A DNA stretch of 10,919 nucleotides from Pseudomonadota bacterium (GCA_017613855.1 JAGACY010000349.1:1-10919), one strand, 5' to 3'. Positions 1 to 6,501 are shown, numbered from the stretch's first letter. Program-made: numbers and translations. The notes: generated from the letters alone by a model not told the origin.

Positions 1-41
1 GCACATCGCGGATACGATGCCGCTCATGTAAGGGCCCCGGC

Positions 42-60
42 TATTGGCCTGCGGCCAATA
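42..60. repeat. Hairpin repeat, copy 1 (TATTGGCC stem)
   Basis: TATTGGCC, a TGC loop, then GGCCAATA make a perfect 8-bp stem. It is followed by a GC-rich tail (cgcctcgggcgcgcg). The next hairpin, at 78-94, has nearly the same arms and the same TGC loop, so the two look like copies of one element. No T-run follows, so it is not a typical Rho-independent terminator. It may be a REP-like palindromic repeat; see the related hairpins at 8387-8500. Confidence 0.65.
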
Positions 61-77
61 CGCCTCGGGCGCGCGTC

Positions 78-94
78 TATTGGCTGCGCCAATA
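78..94. repeat. Hairpin repeat, copy 2 (TATTGGC stem)
   Basis: TATTGGC, TGC, GCCAATA form a perfect 7-bp stem with a 3-base loop, followed by a GC-rich tail (cgccgcgc). It differs from copy 1 by the loss of one base pair at the loop end of the stem, so pairing is kept. No U-tract follows. Confidence 0.65.
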
Positions 95-141
95 CGCCGC
101 GCAATTATTTGGATATTTTCAATGGATAAACCAATCCGTAC

Positions 142-161
142 AGACGTTCCATGGAACGTCT
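142..161. promoter_or_regulatory. 20-bp perfect palindrome upstream of ribH
   Basis: AGACGTTCCATGGAACGTCT equals its own reverse complement. It is flanked by a further inverted pair, CCAAT at 131-135 and ATTGG at 164-168. It lies 43 bp before the ribH start. It could be an operator for a dimeric regulator or an RNA hairpin (8-bp stem, CATG loop). The ATG at 151 inside it opens the ribH frame but lacks a ribosome-binding site and would add 18 residues not seen in the family. Its function is unknown. Confidence 0.5.
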
Positions 162-193
162 CTATTGGATTGACTATGGATTCAAACCCATAC

Positions 194-199
194 AAAGGA
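194..199 (+). promoter_or_regulatory. Ribosome-binding site of ribH
   Basis: AAAGGA ends 5 bases before the ATG at 205. It decides between this start and the in-frame ATG at 151, which has no such site. Confidence 0.6.
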
Positions 200-204
200 T
201 AATC

Positions 205-669
205 ATGACCACCATTCACGAGGGCATGCTCAACGCCCAGAATCTAAGAATTGCCATTGTTGTGGCGCGTTTTAACAGCTTCATTACAGAAAGACTCGTC
301 GATGGTGCGCTCGACACCATTAAACGCCATAATGGCGATCTTGATAAAGTCGATGTTTTTAAAGTCCCCGGCTGCTTCGAGATCCCCCAGATGGCCGACA
401 AACTTGCTGCAAGCAAGAAATTCGATGCTATCATCTGTTTGGGCGCACTCATTCGCGGTGCCACCCCGCATTTCGATTACATCGCCGCTGAATGCACCAA
501 GGGAATTGCACAACTCGCCCTCAATTATCACATGCCCATCTCTTATGGTGTGATTACTGCAGATACTCTCGATCAGGCTATCGACCGCGCCGGAACCAAA
601 GCCGGTAACAAGGGCGCAGAAGCCACTTTGGCTGCCATCGAAATGGCCGATTTGTTCAGGAATTTGTAA
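205..669 (+). CDS. ribH: 6,7-dimethyl-8-ribityllumazine synthase
   Basis: RibH condenses 5-amino-6-ribitylamino-uracil with 3,4-dihydroxy-2-butanone 4-phosphate to give 6,7-dimethyl-8-ribityllumazine, the penultimate step of riboflavin synthesis, in the cytoplasm. The 154-residue product has the usual family length (about 155). Family motifs are visible in order: VARFN near residue 20, VPGCFEIP (usually VPGAFEIP), LGALIRGATPHFDYIAAE with the catalytic His after the Thr-Pro, and TLDQAIDRAGTKAGNKGAEA near the C-terminus. The start at 205 is chosen because AAAGGA lies just upstream and MTTIHEG leads directly into the conserved N-terminus. nusB lies downstream, as in many bacteria, but here a 355-bp spacer separates them. 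No FMN riboswitch is recognised upstream. Confidence 0.97.
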   Translation: MTTIHEGMLNAQNLRIAIVVARFNSFITERLVDGALDTIKRHNGDLDKVDVFKVPGCFEIPQMADKLAASKKFDAIICLGALIRGATPHFDYIAAECTKGIAQLALNYHMPISYGVITADTLDQAIDRAGTKAGNKGAEATLAAIEMADLFRNL

Positions 670-672
670 TCC

Positions 673-698
673 AATGCGTAATTCGTAATTCGTAATTA
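673..698. repeat. Heptanucleotide repeat array, orientation reversed
   Basis: Period-7 array made of AATGCGT, then AATTCGT twice, then AATTA. It begins 4 bases after the ribH stop. Read on the other strand it is AATTACG, AATTACG, CATT, the same family as the arrays at 775-793 and 843-875 but inverted. Confidence 0.8.
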
Positions 699-774
699 TT
701 GTGACTTTCACAATGGTATCTCTAAAGACTCATGTCTCTCTAGCTTCAGAGATTTTCCTTAGGCATTGTCTTTT

Positions 775-793
775 AATTACGCATTACGAATTA
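775..793. repeat. Heptanucleotide repeat array
   Basis: Units AATTACG and CATTACG followed by AATTA, then AAAAC. It is inverted relative to 673-698, so the two could pair across about 76 bp of spacer. The 3' end AATTAAAAAC is shared with the arrays at 843 and 986. Confidence 0.75.
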
Positions 794-842
794 AAAACTC
801 ATTCACCTTTAGCTTTAGAATCATCTTTAGGCATTCAAATCC

Positions 843-875
843 AATTACGCATTGCGAATTGCGCATTGCGAATTA
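843..875. repeat. Heptanucleotide repeat array (mixed ACG/GCG units)
   Basis: One AATTACG unit, then CATTGCG, AATTGCG, CATTGCG and the closing AATTA, followed by AAAAC. It joins the ACG version (775-793) to the GCG version (986-1018) in one array. Confidence 0.8.
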
Positions 876-884
876 AAAACGCGA

Positions 885-898
885 AGGCCGTTAGGCCT
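885..898. other. Small GC-rich hairpin in the ribH-nusB spacer
   Basis: AGGCC, loop GTTA, GGCCT form a perfect 5-bp stem. No T-run follows (GAGCAAATCC), so it is at most a weak terminator or a transcript-stabilising hairpin. Confidence 0.35.
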
Positions 899-926
899 GA
901 GCAAATCCGTTTGTAAAAACAATAAT

Positions 927-942
927 AGCAAATTGATTTGCT
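927..942. promoter_or_regulatory. Near-palindrome upstream of nusB
   Basis: AGCAAAT, TG, ATTTGCT are 7-bp inverted arms around a 2-base centre. The arrangement fits an operator better than an RNA hairpin because the centre is too short for a loop without opening pairs. It lies between two heptamer arrays, about 85 bp before nusB. Function unknown. Confidence 0.35.
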
Positions 943-985
943 TACTCTTAGCATCAGACTTACACCTTAGGTTTCATCTCCTCAC

Positions 986-1018
986 AATTGCGCATTGCGC
1001 ATTGCGAATTGCGAATTA
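986..1018. repeat. Heptanucleotide repeat array adjoining the nusB start
   Basis: AATTGCG, CATTGCG twice, AATTGCG, then AATTA and AAAAC. Only six bases separate the array from the nusB ATG at 1025, so the array occupies the place where a Shine-Dalgarno sequence would normally be. The remainder of the 670-1024 spacer holds the other arrays and small palindromes described here and no credible gene. Confidence 0.85.
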
Positions 1019-1024
1019 AAAACA

Positions 1025-1981
1025 ATGCTCACTCAAATCGAATCCGAAACACGATCTGCCGCAACGGCCTGGTTTTATGCACTTCAGTATGAGCCCAAAC
1101 AGGAAATATCCCTGCTGTTGCCACTCCTTAAAGAATGCTTCCCCAATGCCGATCTCAACGAGGTACAGGCAATTGTAAAGCGCAGTCAGCCTTATCAGGA
1201 TGTTACCGACGAATTGGTCGATGAGCTGATCGACGTGACACACACCGAAGGGTACGAAATCCTGCCATGGCGCGAAGCAGCTTTGAAAATACTGGCAATC
1301 GATATTATTTACAATCTCAAGGCTTTTTCGACTTTTTATAGTGAAGATGCGCTTCTGCGCGTGACATCCGTTCTGGATGACAAACTCCGCGGGACAACCA
1401 AAAATGCCTGTCAGCTGCTGTCGGGGCAGCGTACGCGACTGAGAAAAGCTGTTCGAACACTCGTTCTGGCTGCACTCTATTTGCTGCAGTATCGAAAATC
1501 CCTGACAATGGAGGAAGTACAGGAGTTTTTAATGGGACTGATTGTTCCTGATTACTGTACGGCACCTTTCTTTACACTGAGAGCTCATGAACTGAGACCA
1601 TATCAGGAAACGAGCATGCTCAAAGATGATTTTCCTTTTGAGGGCTTTTGTGATGATAAGGGCGAACTGAATGCCCGCGGTAGATATGCTGTGTGCGAAG
1701 CGATTAAAATTGTGCGCAATCTTATCGAAAAATTCGATGTACTCGATGAACGCATTCAGAATTCGAGCAAGCGCTGGCGTATTTCCCGTATGGCAATCAT
1801 TGATCTCAATATCTTGAGAATGACTGCCTATGAATTGTTCTATGAAAAAGTTTCTACACCTAAAATTCTCATTAATGAAGCGGTAGAACTGGCAAAAGTA
1901 TTTGGCGCAGAGCAGAGCAAAAACTTTGTAAATGGTATTTTGCAGCAGCTCTGCAATGATAACCAAATCGATGTAGAGTAA
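1025..1981 (+). CDS. nusB: NusB-family protein with two NusB-like halves
   Basis: NusB binds NusE (ribosomal protein S10) and boxA RNA in antitermination complexes, chiefly on rRNA operons. The 318-residue product is about twice the usual 130-160. The C-terminal part (about 138-311) is a clear NusB domain: the entry helix RKAVRTLVLAALYLL, then WRISRMAIIDLNILRMTAYE (251-270), then PKILINEAVELAKVFGAEQS and KNFVNGIL. It carries roughly 45 extra residues after the first helix. The N-terminal part (8-135) looks like a decayed second copy: RSAATAWFYALQY resembles the entry helix, and 64-134 aligns without gaps to 239-309. The start at 1025 is preferred to an in-frame ATG at 995, whose product begins with residues encoded by the repeat array. 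No Shine-Dalgarno sequence is visible. ribH is upstream; a lipoprotein gene follows 14 bp downstream. Confidence 0.9.
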   Translation: MLTQIESETRSAATAWFYALQYEPKQEISLLLPLLKECFPNADLNEVQAIVKRSQPYQDVTDELVDELIDVTHTEGYEILPWREAALKILAIDIIYNLKAFSTFYSEDALLRVTSVLDDKLRGTTKNACQLLSGQRTRLRKAVRTLVLAALYLLQYRKSLTMEEVQEFLMGLIVPDYCTAPFFTLRAHELRPYQETSMLKDDFPFEGFCDDKGELNARGRYAVCEAIKIVRNLIEKFDVLDERIQNSSKRWRISRMAIIDLNILRMTAYELFYEKVSTPKILINEAVELAKVFGAEQSKNFVNGILQQLCNDNQIDVE

Positions 1982-1995
1982 GGTTGAAACATCTG

Positions 1996-2697
1996 ATGAA
2001 ATGCTTTTGGGCTTTGCTATTCCCAATATTCCTCTGTACGGGATGTCTCGTGACCGAAGAAGAGACAATGTCGGCAATTGAGTATTCGCGGCTTGAAGAT
2101 GCTCAGTTGCACCATTATCGGCCTGTTCACAGGAATAATCCGAACTGGATGATCGCGGGATCCGGCAAAACCATGACGATCCATGCCGGTAATGATCGTG
2201 TTAAGCTCAGTGTACGCCGCAATCCCGATCGTATTGTGATTCGAAAAAATGGCGCAGTCATTGGGCAGCTCGAAACGACAGAACATGGCGCAAAATATAA
2301 ATCGTTTAATAATGCTGAAAAGACTTTTGATATTCATTGTATAGTTTCTGCTGCACCTTCTCAGGGGGATAGTGCAGTTACAAAAGTTGAGCTCAAAAAC
2401 GATAAGGAAACTTCGATCTATCGCATGGATGGCCAGGATGTTGCCGAAGATAATCAATACGAAGTCCGAAAACTGAATTATAATAATAGGTATTCTATCT
2501 CTCTGGTTAAAAATTCAAAATTATATGCAGAATCCTGCCATGGCTCTGGTAATAACAAAACCTGCCAGGGAACAGAACTGGAATCTCCCTTTTCTGCAGT
2601 AGGAACATTGATTTTTCATAGCGATAGCCTGCCATTGGAACTGCGTTCTGCCGCAGCCTGGCTCTTGACCAGAAAAATGATGAAATGTGATGAATAA
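1996..2697 (+). CDS. Predicted lipoprotein of unknown function
   Basis: I do not recognise a family. The 233-residue product starts MKCFWALLFPIFLCTGC, a short signal peptide ending in a lipobox-like CTGC with Cys17 as the probable lipidated residue. The position three before the Cys is Cys rather than Leu, which weakens the prediction a little. The mature part looks beta-rich with alternating hydrophobic residues (for example KLSVRRNPDRIVIRKNG) and has Cys in CHGSGNNKTC and in the final KCDE, perhaps disulfide-bonded outside the cytoplasm. The ATG at 1996 follows AAGG at 1980-1983 by 12 bases; an in-frame TTG at 1984 would add four residues but sits directly on that site. With only 14 bp after the nusB stop, co-transcription with nusB is likely. 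The stop codon is the first triplet of a heptamer array. Confidence 0.72.
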   Translation: MKCFWALLFPIFLCTGCLVTEEETMSAIEYSRLEDAQLHHYRPVHRNNPNWMIAGSGKTMTIHAGNDRVKLSVRRNPDRIVIRKNGAVIGQLETTEHGAKYKSFNNAEKTFDIHCIVSAAPSQGDSAVTKVELKNDKETSIYRMDGQDVAEDNQYEVRKLNYNNRYSISLVKNSKLYAESCHGSGNNKTCQGTELESPFSAVGTLIFHSDSLPLELRSAAAWLLTRKMMKCDE

Positions 2698-2737
2698 TTG
2701 ATAATTGATAATGAATAATTAATAATGAATAATGAAT
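2695..2737. repeat. AT-only-type heptanucleotide array starting at a stop codon
   Basis: Six period-7 units: TAATTGA twice, TAATGAA, TAATTAA, TAATGAA twice, then TG. The first three bases are the TAA stop of the lipoprotein gene. The array has the same period as the GCG/CCG/ACG arrays but contains no C and only isolated G. Confidence 0.85.
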
Positions 2738-2749
2738 GTGTTTAATCCC

Positions 2750-2767
2750 AGAGATCGTTTGATCTTT
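2750..2767 (+). terminator. Possible weak terminator hairpin
   Basis: AGAGATC, GTTT, GATCTTT pair over 7 positions with one G-U wobble, after the nusB-lipoprotein unit. The stem is AT-rich and the following bases (ATAGTTGG) are not a good U-tract, so this is a weak call. Confidence 0.2.
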
Positions 2768-2780
2768 ATAGTTGGTTAAT

Positions 2781-2827
2781 AATTGCGAATTGCGCATTGC
2801 GAATTGCGCATTGCGAATTGCGAATTA
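2781..2827. repeat. Heptanucleotide repeat array, GCG version
   Basis: Six units alternating AATTGCG and CATTGCG (A, A, C, A, C, A by first base) closed by AATTA. It is the longest GCG array in the window, and its units are identical to those at 986-1018. Confidence 0.88.
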
Positions 2828-2832
2828 AAATT

Positions 2833-2858
2833 AATTCCGAATTCCGCATTCCGAATTA
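2833..2858. repeat. Heptanucleotide repeat array, CCG version
   Basis: AATTCCG twice, CATTCCG, then AATTA. It lies five bases after the GCG array and has the same A/C first-base alternation and the same closing AATTA, but with C in place of G at unit position 5. Confidence 0.82.
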
Positions 2859-2887
2859 ATCAGAGTCGCCCTCTAGTTTTGCATCCC

Positions 2888-2912
2888 AATTCTGCATTCT
2901 GCATTACAAATT
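2888..2912. repeat. Heptanucleotide repeat array, CTG version
   Basis: AATTCTG, CATTCTG, CATTACA, AATT. It is a third sequence version within one spacer and ends 14 bases before the ribosome-binding site of the large Cys-rich lipoprotein gene. Confidence 0.7.
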
Positions 2913-2926
2913 CCCCTCGCCATCAC

Positions 2927-2931
2927 AGGAG
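2927..2931 (+). promoter_or_regulatory. Ribosome-binding site of the large Cys-rich lipoprotein
   Basis: AGGAG, eight bases before the ATG at 2940. It is the strongest Shine-Dalgarno match in the window and fixes the start. Confidence 0.75.
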
Positions 2932-2939
2932 AAAATATC

Positions 2940-5900
2940 ATGTCAAAAAAGTGGTTATATATAGTTGCTTTGAGTGCACTTTGTTTTGCGGGGTGCAGTG
3001 ATGATTCTGCCGGCAATGGCGGCAGCGGCGATGCCCAGTGCGGCAATTCGGTTGTAGAAAACGGTGAATCCTGCGATGATGGCAATACCGAGAGCGGTGA
3101 TGGCTGCGCGTCGGACTGTTCCTCTGTCGAAGAAGGATATACATGTCCATCCGAAGGCGGCAAGTGCTCGAAAAAGAACGGAGATGACCCAAATCCCGAA
3201 GTAGAATGCGGCAATGGCAAGGTTGAATCCGGCGAAGCATGTGATGACGGTAATACCCAAAGCGGAGATGGCTGCTCTGAAAATTGCGCAACGATTGAGG
3301 AGGGGTTCATTTGCCCAACAGAGGGGGAAGCCTGTCAGGTGAAGGGAGCTTCAGACACGTGCGGCAATAGTGTGCTTGACAATGATGAAGTCTGTGATGA
3401 TGGCAACACTATCGATGGCGATGGCTGTTCAGCTGACTGTATGCTGGTCGAATCCGGCTTTGAATGCAATGAACCTGGCCAGGAATGTATTCCTGATGGC
3501 TGCGGCAATGGAATTGTTGAGGGCATAGAGGAATGCGATGGCGGGGGATATGTGATTGAATACGGCTATGACGGATGTACCCAAAGCTGCAAAAAAGCCC
3601 ATTTCTGCGGTGACGGCAATTGGGATGAGATTGATATCGCTAATGATGAAGAATGTGATGCTGGTGCAGATACTTCAAGTGAATATAATGGGTGTACGTA
3701 TGAGTGCAAACGTGTGAATTACTGCGGTGATGCTCAGATTCAGCCGGAATATGAAAAATGTGATGACGGAAACGATGCAGATGGGGATGGCTGCTCATCC
3801 GATTGCCAGTTTGAGGCCGGCTATTCCTGTACGATTGTCGATGGCAAGAGTGCTTGCATGCCCATTTTATGCGGTAATGGGGCTTTGGATGAAAATGAGG
3901 CATGTGATGATGGTAATCGGGATTCTGGTGACGGATGTGCTTCGCATTGTCAGGTTGAAAAAGGCTATCGCTGTACATCGGACGATTCGGGAAAATCAAA
4001 TTGTGTCCTCACATGCGGTGATGGTACACTCGATGAAGATGCGGGTGAACAGTGTGATGACAATAATTTAAACTCTGGCGATGGTTGTTCTGAAGCATGT
4101 TTGCTCGAACCGGGTTATATTTGTTCTGAAGCAGGCAGTGCTTGTATTGCAAAAGCTTGCGGTGACGGCATTCTGGCGGGTAAAGAAGAATGTGATGACG
4201 GCAATACTGCCGATGGTGACGGTTGTTCCTATCGCTGTCAGGTCGAAAAAGGCTGGCTTTGTGACACTACGACGCAGGTTTGCACCGAAGGCCGGTGTGG
4301 TGATGGTATCGTTCAGGTCGGTGAAGAATGCGACAATGATAAGGTCGAATCAGGCTCTCCTGCTGCCGGCGATGGCTGCTCCGAGACATGCCGCATCGAA
4401 CCTGGCTATGAATGCAAAATCGATGGCGGAGAATGCCAAAGCGTCACTTGCGGCGATGGCTCGATTGCACCCTCTGCTGGCTATCAATCGTATGAAAAAT
4501 GCGATTTGGGCAGCGGCTCAGATGGCAAATCCCTGAATGATGGTACTCAGGGCTGTACACCCGAATGCGATATTATGACCGGATACCATTGCGATGATAA
4601 CGGCCAGAATTGTGCCCAGGGAACTTGTGGTGATGGGTTTGTCGATGCAGGCGAAGATTGCGATGACAACAATCACTTGCCTGCGGATGGCTGCTCACCC
4701 GATTGTAAATTCGAAACCGGAATTGAATGTGCCGGCGGTGTCTGCAAGCCTGTCTGCGGCGATGGCGTGACCATGTGGATGCTCGATAAAGCAATTGCCG
4801 AAGAATGTGATGACGGTAACCTCGTCAATGGCGATGGCTGCTCGAGTGACTGCAAAGTCGAAAAAGGCTATGTCTGCACTGAATTCAGCGCGACAAAATT
4901 ACCCGAATTTATCAGTCTGCCTGTGACTTATCGGGACTTTAGAAGCACGGGACGCGATACCGTCGCAAATGCTGGCTCGGAGGATGGTTTTATTACCGCC
5001 GAATTGATTGCCAAATATCCCGATACCCACTGGACGATGAGCCGAATTGGTACGACAGTTTATGACTTTGACAGCCAGGCCGGATGCCCTGGGACAGGGT
5101 ACACACTTCCGGATTTAGATGAAGATGGAAAGCCGGTTCTCGCTCAGGACGGTTTCGGCAAGTGTTTCAGCAGTAAGGCTGAATATGCCATGTGGTACCG
5201 AAATATCGAAGGTATCAACAAGGAAGTTAAGCATCGCATTTATATGTGGCTCGAAGATGAAGCTACAAAGCGCTATTACTTTACGAGCAATGATCCGACA
5301 CACAATGGAGCACCCAATGTCTGTGCAGACGGTCAGTCCCTTGAAAAAGGCTTTTTCCTCCCGCTCTCTACAACGGGCTTTGGTGTCACATACGGTTTTG
5401 CTGATCGCCATGCCAACTATAGTTTCACATCCGAAGTGAGTACCTATTTCCAGTATAAAGGTGGTGAAACGCTCAAATTTAGTGGTGATGATGATCTTTG
5501 GGTCTTTTTGAATGGTCACCTGTTCGTCGATTTGGGCGGACTGCATGGCGAACAGGCTGGCACTGGGACGCTTGGCGCTCAGGAATATAAGGACAGTGAT
5601 GGCAATCCCGTTCTTAAAGGCGATGGTACGCCGCTTTTATACGATCCCAAATATGAGGTGTATGAAGGCGGTATTTATGAAATGAAGCTCTTCCATGCTG
5701 AACGCAATGCAACGGGGTCCAATTTCAGTTTGACTCTGACCAACTTCCTGAACAGCGGAACCGCATCGTGTGATGCAATTTGCGGCGATGGTGTCATTCG
5801 CGGCAGTGAAGAATGTGATTATGTCGGCATTGATACTGACGTCGATTTGCAGCATGAAAAAGGATGCTCTGCAGATTGTAAATTGCAGTCCTATTGCGGC

Positions 5901-6488
5901 AATGGCAAGATCGAAAAGGGCGAGCAGTGCGATGAAACGGCAGAATGGTGCGTCGAATGCAGATTGTCGCCGGATACATGCGGTAATGGTCTGCTGGATG
6001 AACACGAAGAATGCGACGGAACTGCCGGGGTAAGTACCGGGCAAATTTGTCTCGAAAATTGCCGGCTTTCCGGGTGTGGTGATGGCATTCTCGATATCAA
6101 TAACAACGAAGAATGCGATGATGGTAATACATCCGATGAAGATATGTGCACTTCTAAATGCACATTGCCTGTATGCGGCGATAATATCGTACAATCCTGG
6201 CTTGGTGAAGTCTGCGATGACGGCATCAATGATGGTAGTTATGGTGGCTGTGGCTTAGGATGTACCTATTTGCCACCAAGCTGCGGTGATGGTGTGCTCG
6301 ATACCGGTGAACAGTGCGATCATGGCAAGGATAACAACCACGGCGGTTACAACGGATGTAAAGAAAATTGTACACTCGATATTCATTGCGGCGATGGTGT
6401 GATTCAACCCGAATATGAACAATGCGATGACGGTGAGCAAAATGGCCATGGTAACTGCTCTGAATATTGCGGAATTGTAATTAATTAA
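2940..6488 (+). CDS. Large DUF4215 Cys-rich repeat lipoprotein with fibro-slime domain
   Basis: Predicted surface or secreted protein of 1182 residues; precise role unknown. The N-terminus MSKKWLYIVALSALCFAGC is a lipoprotein signal with probable lipidated Cys19. I count 13 repeats from about residue 35 to 650 of the pattern CGxG...E.CDDGN...GDGCS..C..E.GY.C (DUF4215, 'myxococcus cysteine-rich repeat'). A fibro-slime domain follows (about 657-935), with its core FSGDDDLWVFLNGHLFVDLGG starting near residue 847 split here as FSGDDDLWVFLNG and LFVDLGG, then GIYEMKLFHAERNATGSNF. Seven further, more divergent repeats run to the C-terminus. The Asp/Asn/Gly-rich loops and DDD motif suggest Ca2+ binding, and the many paired Cys suggest disulfides; both are inference. 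Fibro-slime domains are known from Dictyostelium matrix-type proteins and Fibrobacter, fitting adhesion or matrix roles. The first zinc-ribbon gene starts 13 bp downstream. Confidence 0.9.
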   Translation: MSKKWLYIVALSALCFAGCSDDSAGNGGSGDAQCGNSVVENGESCDDGNTESGDGCASDCSSVEEGYTCPSEGGKCSKKNGDDPNPEVECGNGKVESGEACDDGNTQSGDGCSENCATIEEGFICPTEGEACQVKGASDTCGNSVLDNDEVCDDGNTIDGDGCSADCMLVESGFECNEPGQECIPDGCGNGIVEGIEECDGGGYVIEYGYDGCTQSCKKAHFCGDGNWDEIDIANDEECDAGADTSSEYNGCTYECKRVNYCGDAQIQPEYEKCDDGNDADGDGCSSDCQFEAGYSCTIVDGKSACMPILCGNGALDENEACDDGNRDSGDGCASHCQVEKGYRCTSDDSGKSNCVLTCGDGTLDEDAGEQCDDNNLNSGDGCSEACLLEPGYICSEAGSACIAKACGDGILAGKEECDDGNTADGDGCSYRCQVEKGWLCDTTTQVCTEGRCGDGIVQVGEECDNDKVESGSPAAGDGCSETCRIEPGYECKIDGGECQSVTCGDGSIAPSAGYQSYEKCDLGSGSDGKSLNDGTQGCTPECDIMTGYHCDDNGQNCAQGTCGDGFVDAGEDCDDNNHLPADGCSPDCKFETGIECAGGVCKPVCGDGVTMWMLDKAIAEECDDGNLVNGDGCSSDCKVEKGYVCTEFSATKLPEFISLPVTYRDFRSTGRDTVANAGSEDGFITAELIAKYPDTHWTMSRIGTTVYDFDSQAGCPGTGYTLPDLDEDGKPVLAQDGFGKCFSSKAEYAMWYRNIEGINKEVKHRIYMWLEDEATKRYYFTSNDPTHNGAPNVCADGQSLEKGFFLPLSTTGFGVTYGFADRHANYSFTSEVSTYFQYKGGETLKFSGDDDLWVFLNGHLFVDLGGLHGEQAGTGTLGAQEYKDSDGNPVLKGDGTPLLYDPKYEVYEGGIYEMKLFHAERNATGSNFSLTLTNFLNSGTASCDAICGDGVIRGSEECDYVGIDTDVDLQHEKGCSADCKLQSYCGNGKIEKGEQCDETAEWCVECRLSPDTCGNGLLDEHEECDGTAGVSTGQICLENCRLSGCGDGILDINNNEECDDGNTSDEDMCTSKCTLPVCGDNIVQSWLGEVCDDGINDGSYGGCGLGCTYLPPSCGDGVLDTGEQCDHGKDNNHGGYNGCKENCTLDIHCGDGVIQPEYEQCDDGEQNGHGNCSEYCGIVIN

Positions 6489-6501
6489 ATGGTTATTTTT
6501 T

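Noticed and set aside
2..31. Possible last ten codons of an upstream gene (HIADTMPLM, stop TAA at 29-31)
   Set aside because: Too short to recognise; other frames are also open here, and no riboflavin enzyme C-terminus is evident.
1..204. FMN riboswitch upstream of ribH
   Set aside because: None of the conserved RFN sequence blocks are visible; the structure present is a set of simple hairpins and a palindrome.
701..916. Open frame of 71 codons between ribH and nusB
   Set aside because: It is largely encoded by the heptamer arrays (LRIANCALRIKN), has no ribosome-binding site and resembles no protein.
673..1018. CRISPR-like array in the ribH-nusB spacer
   Set aside because: The repeats are contiguous 7-bp units without spacers of constant length, and no cas gene is present.
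2507..2797. Minus-strand frame containing HYSLLIIHYQLSIIHH
   Set aside because: It is the antisense reading of the AT-type heptamer array and the lipoprotein gene, a well-known kind of spurious prediction.
2783..3001. Open frame beginning MRIAHCELRIANCELK
   Set aside because: Translation of the heptamer array running out of frame into the large lipoprotein gene; a repeat artefact.
2873..3310. Minus-strand frames rich in Ser/Pro/His across the DUF4215 region
   Set aside because: Antisense of the repeated Asp/Gly/Cys codons gives long low-complexity open frames; no start signals or protein character.
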